The position numbers and the translations under genes are program-made. From the NCBI GenBank assembly GCA_013146195.2, contig CM028377.1:60346109-60410108 (forward strand): a DNA stretch of 64,000 nucleotides. Reading direction: 5' to 3'. Origin of the DNA: Codonopsis lanceolata. Lineage: Eukaryota; Streptophyta; Magnoliopsida; Asterales; Campanulaceae. Positions within the stretch are counted from its first letter, which is position 1. Each line of letters begins with the position of its first letter. Below the pieces are notes generated by a model. That model did not search any database, was not told where the DNA came from, and was given only the letters and a program-made list of their open reading frames with translations. Shown one piece after another: positions 54,717 through 64,000 of this stretch.

Positions 54717-55801
54717 GTGAGGAGCACTATGGTTGTGCCACCTCACCACCTTTAGATAAATCTTCATTCTAAATCATCCATGTGGAATTTTTAAAGACCT
54801 TTGGTTTTCTAGACATTAGCTAATAATAATACCTAATAACAATCAATATGATAAGGGGTATTAGTATTAGTATATATAACTTCTTCTATTGTCAATAGTA
54901 GAATACTTATATTTAAAAAAATTTACAACTAACATTACTTCTAACCAATGTGGGATAAAAATCTTCAAGGTTAGATATTACTTCTAATGACTCACTTTTA
55001 ACATCATACTTTAACCTTTGATATCTTATTCATCCAAAACTTGATTTGGACAAATAAATATATCATTTCGATGTTCTTGCCGAGTAAAACACATTTACAC
55101 AATTACTTTTGTCAACAAACAAATGACACGTAGAGAAATTGGTGCCTCAAGTTGCACAATTTCTTTTACTAAAAACACTAATTTTTTAATAAGTATTATA
55201 CTTTAACTCTTGATATCTTATTCATCCAAAACTCAATTTTGACAAATAAATATATCATTTCGATGCTCTCACCGAGTAGAACACATTTGCACAATTACAT
55301 TTACCAACAAACAAATGACATGTAAAGAAATTTGTGCCTCAAGTTGCACAATTTCTCTCACTAAAAACACTAATTTTTTTAACAAGTATTATACTTTAAG
55401 TCTTGATATCTTATTATCAAAAACTCAATTTGGACAAATAAATATATCATTTTGATGCTCTCACCGAGTAGAATACATTTGCGCAATTACCTTCGTTAAC
55501 AAACAAACGATACGTAAAGAAATTCGTGCCTCAAGTTACACAATTTCTTTCACAAAAAACACTAATTTTTCAACAATAGAAGAGATGTATCCCACATTGG
55601 TTAGAAATTGATGTTGGTTTTAAAAATTCTATTATTAAGTACCAATAGAAGAAATGCATCATGCATCATACATTGGTTTGAAAGTGATGTTGATTTTCAA
55701 AGTCACTAGAAAACCAAAAGTTTTTAAAGCTTCCACATGGATGCTTTAGAATGAAGATTTATCCAAATGTGGTGAGGTGGCACAACCATAGTGCTCCTCA
55801 C
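54717..55801. mobile_element. Foldback transposon with about 95-bp inverted arms inside the Helitron
   Basis: The left arm starts GTGAGGAGCACTATGGTTGT and the right arm is its inverse (ending ATAGTGCTCCTCAC). The pairing runs with small gaps to 'ttggttttct' (54801-54810) and 'agaaaacc' (55708). The element sits exactly between two TA tracts, so a target duplication cannot be told. The core carries the 192-bp tandem repeats. No transposase is present. Confidence 0.65.
55000..55570. repeat. 192-bp tandem repeat array, copy 1
   Basis: Three units start at 'gatatctta' at 55020, 55212 and 55405 (spacing 192 and 193). Each runs through 'ggacaaataaatatatca', 'accgagtagaa' and 'gtgcctcaagttgcacaatt'. 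The units are similar but not identical. Confidence 0.9.
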
Positions 55802-55802
55802 C

Positions 55803-55805
<3 letters not shown>

Positions 55806-55892
<87 letters not shown>
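55806..55892. repeat. (TA)n microsatellite, 87 bp
   Basis: A perfect TA tract at the right border of the foldback element. The corresponding left tract is 54677-54707. Confidence 0.95.
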
Positions 55893-55895
<3 letters not shown>

Positions 55896-56375
55896 AAAAT
55901 ATTTTTACAATTTTTACCAATAGAAGATGTATATCTCACATTGGCTAGAAAATGATGTTGAGTTTAAATTATTTTATATTATTATCAATAAAAGAGATAT
56001 ATAACACATTGTTTAAAAAGAAAATGTTAGATTTTAAAGTCTTTAAAAGACTAAAGACTTTCACTTTTACAAGATATGTATCTCACATGGTTACAAAATA
56101 TTCTACTATTATTACCAATAGAAGAGATGTATCACACATTGGTTAGAAATTGATGTTTGTATTAAAAATATTATTATTAATTACTAATTGAAAAGATGTA
56201 TCATACATTTGTTATAAAGTGATGTTGATTTTTAAAGTTTTTGTTAAAAAACTTCTACCATTATTACCAATAGAAGATGTATATCTCACATTGGTTAAAA
56301 AATGATGTTGATTTTTAATTATTTTAGATTATATAAAAGACTTACTATTATTAGCAATATAAGATATATATACTT

Positions 56376-57312
56376 TTGGTTTTCTAACCATTAACTAATA
56401 ATAATACATAATAATAATCATAATGATAATGTGTAATAGTATTAGTATATATAACTTCTTCTATTGTCAATAGTAGAAGACTTATATTTAAAAAAAATTT
56501 ACAACTAACATTACTTCTAACCAATGTGGGATAAAACTCTTCAAGGTTAGATATTACTTCTAATGACTCACTTTTAACATCATACTTTAAGCTTTGATAT
56601 TTTATTCATCCAAAACTTGATTTGGACAAATAAATATATCATTTCGATGTTCTTGACGAGTAGAACACATTTGCACAATTACTTTTGTCAACAAACAAAT
56701 GACACGTAAAGAAATTTGCGCCTCAAGTTGCATAATTTCTTTCACTAAAAACACTAATTTTTAATAAGTATTATACTTTAACTCTTGATATCTTATTCAT
56801 CCAAAACTCGATTTGGACAAATAAATATATGATTTCGATGCTCTCACCGAATAGAATACATTTGCGCAATTACATTCGCCAACAAACAAATGACACGTAA
56901 AGAAATTCGTGCCTCAAGTTGCACAATTTCTCTCACTAAAAACACTAATTATTTTAACAAGTATTATATTTTAAGTCTTGATATCTTATCACCCAAAACT
57001 CGATTTGGACAAATAAATATATCATTTTGATGCTCTCACCGAGTAGAACAAATTTGCGCAATTACCTTCGTCAACAAACAAATGGTACATATAGAATTTA
57101 GTGCCTCAAGTTGCATAATTTCTTTTACTAAAAACAATATTTTTTCAACAATAGAAGAGATGTATCCCAGATTGGTTAGAAATTGATGTTGATTTTAAAA
57201 ATTCTATTATTAAGTATCAATAGAAGAAATGCATCATACATTGGTTGGAAAGTGATGTTGATTTTCAAAGTCACTTGAAAACCAAAAGTTTTTAAAGCTT
57301 CCACATGGATGC
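56376..57312. repeat. Second copy of the foldback core, shifted by 1575 bp
   Basis: Landmarks of copy 1 recur at a constant shift: 'ttggttttct' at 54801 and 56376, 192-bp unit starts at 55020/55212/55405 and 56596/56787/56980, and the end 'gcttccacatggatgc' at 55744 and 57312. This copy lacks the outer parts of the arms. It is an internal duplication within the Helitron. Confidence 0.85.
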
Positions 57313-58440
57313 AAGTATTTCACATTGGTTACAAAGTATTCTACTATTATTATCAATAGAAAAGATGTATCACACATTGGCTATAAATTAATGTTGGTTT
57401 TAAAAATACTATTATTACCAATAGAATAGATGTATCATACATTTGGTAGAGGGTAATGTTTGTTTTTAAAGTCTTTAAATAGAAGACTTCTACCATTATT
57501 ATCAATAGAATATGTATATCTCACATTGATTAGAAAGTGATGTTGATTTTAATTTTAGATAAAAAAAACTTTTACTATTATTACTAATAGAAGAAATATC
57601 TTACATTTGCTAAAAAATTATGTTAGTTTTAAAAGTCTTTAGATAAAAGACTTTTACTTTTACTGTCAATGTAATAGAAGAGATGTATCCCACATTATTT
57701 AGGAAGAGATGTTGATTATAATTTTTTTAAAATAAAAGACTTCTTCTATTATTACCAAATGAGGATATGTATTACACATTGGTTAGAGAGTGATGTTGAT
57801 TTTAAAAGTCTACAATTATTAGCAATAGAAGAGAAATATTTCACATTGGTTATAAAGTGATATTGGTTTAAAAAGTTTTTAGATGATGTATCTCACATTG
57901 GTTACAAAGAAATGTATCTCATATTATTTAGAAATGAGTATTGGTTATAAAAGTCATTAGATAAAGACATTTTTTGTTATTATCAAATAGAAAATATGTA
58001 TCCACATTGTTTAGAAATGAATATTGTTTAAAAAGTCTTTTATCCACTACTATTATTACTAATAGAAAATATGTATACCACATGGTTAGAATGTGGTGTA
58101 GGTTTTAAAGTCTTTAGATAAAAGATTTAAACTTTCATTACCAATAAAAATATAAAATAAGTATCTCACATTGTTTAAAAATGAATTATGATTTTAAAAG
58201 TTTTTAACAAAATGACTTCTAATATTATTATCAAGTTAAATGTTAATTTTAAAAGTCTTTAGATAAAAAAAATTACTATTATTATTAATACAAAATATGT
58301 ATCTCACTTTAGCTAGAAACTTATATTAGTTTTAAAAGTATTTAGGTAAAAAAATCGTTTAATATTAGTAACAATATTAAAAAAAATTATAACAATAGAA
58401 GAGATTAACAATCTAATTATAATGTCTAAAAGTTATATTA
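57313..58440. repeat. Degenerate 70-90-bp tandem repeats in the 3' part of the Helitron
   Basis: The core 'atgtat(c/a)(c/t)cacattg(g/t)tta' followed by 'gaaa(g/t)tgatgttgatttt' and 'tctttagataaaagactt' recurs about a dozen times with much variation. It also occurs at 55905-56340. It is typical of internal Helitron minisatellites. Confidence 0.7.
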
Positions 58441-58474
58441 TTATTACAAAAATATATATATCTCTCACATTATA

Positions 58475-58503
58475 CCCGTGCATAACACGGGCTAAATAAC
58501 TAG
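58475..58503 (+). other. Helitron 3' terminal hairpin and CTAG end
   Basis: A 6-bp stem (CCCGTG/CACGGG), 5-nt loop, then 'ctaaataa' and CTAG, followed by T at 58504. This is the replication-terminator structure of Helitrons. Confidence 0.8.
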
Positions 58504-58593
58504 TTTTAGTTATATTCCCAAACATTAGAATTGGTTTTAGAAGCTCAAATTTAATTTCAAATTATAAAATTGTGGTATCCAAACATACCCTTA

Positions 58594-60239
58594 AATAAAT
58601 TAAGAAGCATAATTAAAGGTTAGGGTTGAGAAAATATTCGGTGCTTCCAAAGCACCACGTTGTAGAGAACAACTCTAGCATGCACTATATATGATATTAT
58701 GATGTACCCCTATTAATCGTGCTACATCACTCAATCGTATCACGTGATACTATGAAATCATAAAATATTTTTACATTAAAGTTAAACACGTCATCTTTAT
58801 TACGCATTTCGGATTCATGGATGTAGGGGTGACAAATCGGTCGTATTGGACTGTTATCAGACCAACACGATAACAACACGATACGATAAGCACGAACACG
58901 AACACGGCACGATAAGCTTTTTCGTATCTAATATTAAAACTCAAACACGATACGATAAAAACACAAAAAGCACGACACGATACGATAAGCAAAAAAATAC
59001 GATTTATTCTGTCAGACACATTAAGCTCAATAAATATTATAAAATATATAATTTTGATTTTTTAATACATATTTTGAAAATTTATCAATATAAATAATCA
59101 AGTAGTTTAAAAATCATAAATTTTTAAATTATAAAACTATGAAATAATCATGAAAATAGTTCGAAAGAAGTGAATAACCCCTAGTAAAATTTTTAAAATA
59201 TATTTTTAAAACATATATATTTTAGTTATCGTGTCTTACCTGCATCTTATCAAGCAATAACAATATATTTTTTATCGTGCCTTTATCGTGTTGGTTCTTA
59301 TAACTACCTTCCGAACCCATAAGCTTCACGGCCCCAGATAAAAAACCCCATAATTTTTTTTGTGTCGGCCGTCAAGCCGTGTGGTACATCGATTGCCTCA
59401 AATCACACTTACATGTCGTGTATACTTGTGTTTACAATGACCAGTGTTACTAATGTCGGGTGTAACATGTGCTTTGTGTAATCATGTGCTTTGTACTGAT
59501 AATTTTTTTTTCTCACTAAATTTATTAAATATGTAACATACTTATTTTATAATATATATATATATATATATTAATTGAAATATTAATGGTATGTTAATGT
59601 CATTTAATAATAAATTAAATTGTAAAAAAATTACAAATTGATAAAATGAAGTTTAAAAGGTTGTCAGTTAAGAAAGTAATCAATTATGTTTACTTTATTA
59701 TTATTATTACTCAAATAAAAAGTAAATGATTAATAATTCTTACGATTACATAAATTATTGTTACATTACCCTTAATTATTGTCCCTAATGAATGCAATTG
59801 ATAGTCATTTTAATGTCATATTAATAACATAATGAGAATCTAATTATTGTTCTTCTTCCTCCCCTTCTTCTCAATCTAAAAACCCTTTGCATTTCAATTT
59901 TCGTATAATTAATTATTATTTTTTACAAGTTGTTGCACATCAACTATTGTATCGATTTTGACATGATCAATCCATGTGTATACATTTTCCTACTTGTGAA
60001 ATGACATTATGTTTGACTTCTGTTTTTTTACTTGTATTAGTTTAAAATTAAAAAAGAAGGTAAATCAAGTATACTTGTTATTTTATGAGTTAATATTTTA
60101 TACAAAATACATACATTTGGTAGTAATGCTTGTAAGCAATAGTATTTAAACAAATATGTAGAGATTCTAATTTATTAAAAGTATTTTAAGGTTACTACAC
60201 AATAAATCAATCCCAATAAATTATATAACAACATTTAAA
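58594..60239. other. AT-rich DNA with an 'acacgatacgataa' repeat cluster
   Basis: 58850-59000 has about ten degenerate copies of 'acacgatacgataa' and 'gcacgaacacg'. An inverted counterpart ('tatcgtg', 'ttatcgtgttgg') occurs at 59225-59300, so a dispersed foldback repeat of about 0.45 kb is possible. The frames in it (58771-59097) are repeat artefacts. From 59500 on I see nothing of note. Confidence 0.45.
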
Positions 60240-61165
60240 TTGAAATAAAAAAAATAAAACGATCAAATGCCAAAATCAATAGAAAAATAAGAAGCCAATT
60301 TGTATCAAGTAGCAAATATTAGATTTGAAATCAATACGACATTGAAGAAAGAAAATAACACAATTAAAAATAACTAAAAAAGCATTAATGAAAATAAAAT
60401 AACTATTTTGAAAAAACAAAAACAACAATCAATATCAAAACCAATATAAAAACTTGCACAAAAATCTAAACTAAAACTAAAATCAGTGCCAAAACCAAAT
60501 ATTAAAATCCGTCAAAATCAATATAATTTTATCTAAATAGAAGCAAATTAAGAAATCAAAAGCTCAATTGAAACAAAGCTACTAATCAAGAACCATAAAC
60601 CAAAACTTAAAAGAAATCTATGATTCAATTACAAAAAAATTAAAACTGAAATCATATTTAAATCCAAAATAAAATAACAAATAAAAATAATATCAAAATC
60701 ATCAGATGAACAAAATATAATATATCAAATGTCAAATCAAGAACAAAATAAAAAACCAATTTATATCGAGTAGCAAATATTAGATTTAAAATCAATACGG
60801 AATCGAAGAAAGAAAATAACACAAATAAAATTATAACTAAAAAATAATTAATAAAAATAAAATAACCATTAAAAAAACAAAGGCAACAATCAAAGATAGA
60901 AACCAATACACAAATCTAAAATAAAACTAAAATCGGTGCCAAAACCAAAAATTAAAATCATTCAAAATCAATATAACTTTATCTAAATAGAAGCAAATTA
61001 AAAATCAAAAGCACAATTGAAACAAATATATTAATCAAGAACCATGAACCAAAACTGAAACCTAAAAGAATTCTAAGAATCAATTAAAAATAAAATTTAA
61101 AACTGAAATCATATTTAAATCCAAAATTAAATACCAAATAAAATTAATTACTAAAATTAACAAAA
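60240..61165. repeat. 461-bp tandem duplication
   Basis: Two A-rich copies follow one another. 'agcaaatattagattt' is at 60311 and 60772, and the series 'gaaatcatatttaaatcc' occurs at about 60650 and 61105. The copies differ by several substitutions and short indels, so the duplication is not recent. There is no coding potential on either strand, though the minus strand gives a Phe/Ile/Leu-rich pseudo-frame. Confidence 0.8.
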
Positions 61166-62015
61166 TTTATAATTAAAAAATAAACAAATCGTGAGGGTCA
61201 ATATCCAAAAAGTTGAAAATGAAACAAAAATTAAACAATTTTGTAATAACCATACATCAAAATTCTATCCCCCAAATAGCTTAATAGGGGTCTTACCTTA
61301 TCACTATCGCTTTTGTGTATCATAATAATAACTTAATAAACTTTTAAAAGTACGAAAGATGAATCTTTAATGAGGTCACAACATAAGATGCTTGAGTCGT
61401 TAACCTAAAAGAACTTCACTTTAATATATTTAGTTTATTGTTTCAATCTGTCGGATTCAACTAATGTCATCGTCCATCAGTGATCTTTTGGGATCTAGCT
61501 TTAAATCTTTCTCCATTTGATGAATAAAAAAGAAGTAAAAGGGATGATGAAGTTACCGCATGTGAGAATGAAAAAGAAAGGCGGTGGGCGAGACATGGAA
61601 GGGACGATGTTGAGAAATCTATGATTTTTGTCAACTTTAACATATAATATATATATGAAATTTTTTGAGTTCTTGAGCCAATAGCTAAAGCACTTCTACA
61701 ATTAGTAATAGTAGGAGTCTTATAGGAAGGATTATGAGTTTTATATAGAAGATGTTAATACATCATGTTATAGCTATTTTAATTAAGAATAATTATTAGA
61801 TAATGACAAATAAATAATTTAATGTTGAATTTGAAAAGACTCTTTTGTTAAGAAATTTGAAAATGTAATTTTAATAAAATGATGTGAGGTCACTAATTTT
61901 AAATATATTGATATATAGATTTCAATAATAAAAAATCTGTTGTCTTAGGTATGGTCACTAATTCTCTATCTTATAGGATCTAGATATCTTAGTTTTTGGA
62001 TTTTGAGTTTTCTTT

Positions 62016-62021
<6 letters not shown>
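61166..62021. other. Intergenic DNA, no gene recognised
   Basis: AT-rich. The patch 61560-61610 is purine-rich. I find no frame above 60 codons of interest. Confidence 0.4.

Positions 62022-62067
<46 letters not shown>
62022..62067. repeat. (CT)n microsatellite, 46 bp
   Basis: A perfect CT tract on the plus strand. Confidence 0.95.
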
Positions 62068-62070
<3 letters not shown>

Positions 62071-62147
62071 TTTTGTTCAATTATTAAAAGACAAAAGGCT
62101 AAAACTTAAAAGTTAAATTTAAAACAACCGTGTCAAACGCACCCTTA

Positions 62148-62978
62148 GAGCAGGTACAACGGTTTATGAAAAATCAAAATCAAAATCAAATTCAACACAT
62201 TAAAAATCAATAAACTAATCCATTAGATACTTATTTGATTTAAAATAAAAAAACCCTCCCAATGGTGGCATAAAATCCAACATATTTACATACCCCACTA
62301 TCTTTATCTTCAACAACTTTATCTACCATATCATCTTTATCTCTATTAATTTAATATATTCTTTCAATTTATACTAACAAATAAATTTCATATTGCATAA
62401 ATAATTAATTTGTAATTATATAAATAGTCATTATTAAAATATTATTTATTTATTATAATTTGAATAGAATTTATTATAATTTGATATTATTTAAAAAATA
62501 TAAAATTTGGAGAGAGAGAAGAGAGAGAAAACTTGTAAATAAATTCAAATTTTGCCAAAAATTCATTTGGTATCCAAATGAGGCAAACCAAGTCTCTATT
62601 TATAGATAAAAATGTGTATTGTTTTTTTATGAAAAAAAACTTTTTTGAATGTCCAAACTGCCCTTGAACAACAGATAATCAAAAAAGTTGCCCAACCGCC
62701 AGTTTCGTGACACTTGGAAAGCAGATATGTGGGCTTGTCGGCTGAAGCTTTTTTTTTTCAAATTTGGCCCATCAAAACGACGCCGTTTTGATGGGCTGTG
62801 GCTCAAAACGGTACCGTCACATGAGGGACTGTTGTGACGATTTGCTAATGTCGAAGGTTCATCTGTTGATTCTTTTGAAAAAAAATTAGCTCTTGATTTG
62901 GTTGTGATTTTTTAAAAATCACCATTGGCAGTGAAGAACCCATTTAGATTACCATAAAAACCTATGTTGTACTTACTC
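62148..62978. mobile_element. PIF/Harbinger-like MITE, uninterrupted family member of 1847-2657
   Basis: The left end GAGCAGGTACAACGG and the right end (reverse complement GAGTAAGTACAACATAGG) are flanked by TTA (62145-62147 and 62979-62981). The body aligns with the copy at 1847-2657, including 'aaaatccaacatatttaca' and 'ccaaatgaggcaaaccaag'. An internal palindromic area at 62770-62815 contains 'aaaacgacgccgtttt'. No transposase. Confidence 0.65.
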
Positions 62979-62981
62979 TTA

Positions 62982-64000
62982 AAGTAAGTTCCAAAGATTA
63001 AAATAGAAACATACACACAAAGAAGAGGAAGGCGAAACCCTAGGATTGTAAATGGAAGAACAAATTTAGCCACATCCAATTCGGCCTCAATAATAGTTTT
63101 ATATTAACTGTTTCACAAATATCTTAATTTATTATGAATATTATGGTTTTTAAGTATGGATACACTTAAAAATTTAAATTAGCACAAATGGACATGTCCA
63201 TTTGAGATCATAAACTATGATGGGCTAACTGTGCACCAACGATTTAAGATCATAAGCTATAATGGGCTAACTGGGCGCCCAACTGGGCACCCACTCTAAA
63301 CGTATCGCATGACTAAGTTTGTCGGCCCTTCCTCCGGTTCGTCTTCAATGGGGTCCTTCCTCAACAGAACAATATCCTTTTTACGATCCTTCAATATTTC
63401 AAATCATCGCGGAAGTTTGCCAGTTAGGGCTTGACGTTGTCGATCGTGTTAGAAATTTCTACCTCGAGGGTAGTAGTCTAGCCAATTAGTTGATGAAGAT
63501 TTGTTGGGCTTGAAGAAGGTTGGAAATCAGCGATTGGGAGATTAAAACGGTGATGAGAGATTGACGAAGAACTAGGGTATCTGAATTGGGAGCAGAGGGA
63601 AAAGTTTCTATCGATGGTCAAATTTTCATCTTCCCATCTACACATGTCAAATTCCCCCCCCCCCCACACACTCTCTCTCTCTCTCTAAATCTTTGAATAT
63701 GCTAATGGGCATTTAATACAAATTCACAAATTTGATTCCTGATGAGCTTTATGTTCGTATGCACATTAACTGTTTGATTTTGCTCCATTTAATATGAAAT
63801 AACATAATCATTGGTAATGAATCATAAAACTGGAATCACATGAAGAGATCTTCTCTGTTTTTATTGTTAGAGGAAAAAAAAACTGGACTGAGCTATGTCT
63901 GGCGATGCTTAAATTGACTGTTCGATTACACTGGAATCATAAAACTGATTTGTATGAACATAATATTGAAAACCCATATAAGGAAATGTCTGAATTGTCT
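62982..64000. other. Intergenic DNA at the right edge
   Basis: 62990-63480 is partly repetitive ('gggctaactg', 'gcccaactgggcaccca'). A poly-C run and a CT tract lie at 63655-63686. The minus-strand frame 63478-63669 runs through the CT and poly-C tracts and has no domain. The start of a gene beyond the edge cannot be excluded. Confidence 0.4.

Larger units (their letters stand above)
54675..58503 (+). mobile_element. Non-autonomous Helitron, 3.8 kb
   Basis: The 5' end begins TC (TCTATATATA, 54675). The 3' end is a hairpin, CCCGTG-cataa-CACGGG (58475-58491), followed after 8 nt by CTAG (58500-58503). The preceding base is A and the following base is T, the Helitron target. It encodes no Rep/helicase. 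The interior has (TA)n tracts, a duplicated 1.57-kb module, 192-bp tandem repeats and degenerate repeats of about 80 bp with the core 'gatgtatc(c)cacattggtta'. Confidence 0.8.
54142..58590. mobile_element. PIF/Harbinger-like MITE (about 620 bp) split by a Helitron
   Basis: The left end GGGTCCGTTTGGAT and the right end (reverse complement GGGTATGTTTGGAT) form inverted repeats flanked by TTA on both sides (54139-54141 and 58591-58593). Subterminal AT-rich words ('aattctaa', 'tagaattt') occur in both halves. Removing the Helitron at 54675-58503 joins 'ctaattctaaa' to 'ttttagttatattccc' and gives an element of 620 bp. It contains a G-rich 'ggtggtggcggtgg' patch (54425-54540). Confidence 0.75.

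Noticed and set aside
1..64000. tRNA, rRNA or other structured RNA genes
   Set aside because: I looked for tRNA-like box A/B words and rRNA motifs and found none that I could fold convincingly by eye.

Overview
This window is AT-rich plant nuclear DNA, most likely from a dicot; I cannot name the species. The evidence is a pyrimidine-rich plant-type promoter, Stowaway-like and PIF/Harbinger-like MITEs, a Helitron, and Ty3/gypsy retrotransposons of the Tat lineage. Those retrotransposons have dual RNase H domains and extra antisense genes. I can support only one likely host gene, a single-exon gene for a 169-residue acidic protein at 3679-4188 (+).

Layout. 0-13 kb: the host gene, surrounded by AT-rich DNA with several MITEs, one of them inserted inside another (1847-2657). 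13-36 kb: a mosaic of Tat-type LTRs in both orientations around a long minus-strand element. Its 3' LTR is 15832-17507 and its right-hand LTR is 32989-34017. Read on the minus strand it has primer site, gag (about 31.7-29.9 kb), protease, a G-patch-like segment, reverse transcriptase, RNase H, a second RNase H and integrase (ending at 24785). The 3' part holds two genes on the opposite (+) strand: a plant-mobile-domain-like gene in about four exons (19023-22060) and a second uncharacterised one (22753-24113).

36-53 kb: remains of a related plus-strand element without pol. It has its own copy of the plant-mobile-domain-like gene on the minus strand. That gene is split, because a second, complete-ended Tat element (40547-51989, + strand) landed in its first intron. 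This second element has 666/651 bp LTRs, a perfect 5-bp target duplication (CAACA), a tRNA-Asp-like primer site, broken gag-pol frames, and an antisense three-exon gene (50584-47959) with canonical splice sites. That gene encodes a putative gypsy-type transposon domain followed by a coiled coil. The LTRs differ by only about 1 percent although the coding frames are badly broken.

53-64 kb: a gag fragment, then a PIF/Harbinger-like MITE (54142-58590, TTA target duplication) that contains a 3.8-kb Helitron (54675-58503, TC...hairpin...CTAG, inserted between A and T). The Helitron itself holds a transposon with roughly 95-bp inverted arms, a 1.57-kb internal duplication, 192-bp tandem arrays and long TA tracts. 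The rest is AT-rich DNA with a 461-bp tandem duplication, a CT microsatellite and another MITE of the family seen at 1.8 kb.

The most unusual content is the antisense gene complement of the Tat elements, the nested insertion that turned an ordinary intron into one of about 12 kb, and the Helitron inside a MITE. All calls rest on reading the sequence by eye; no similarity search was run.
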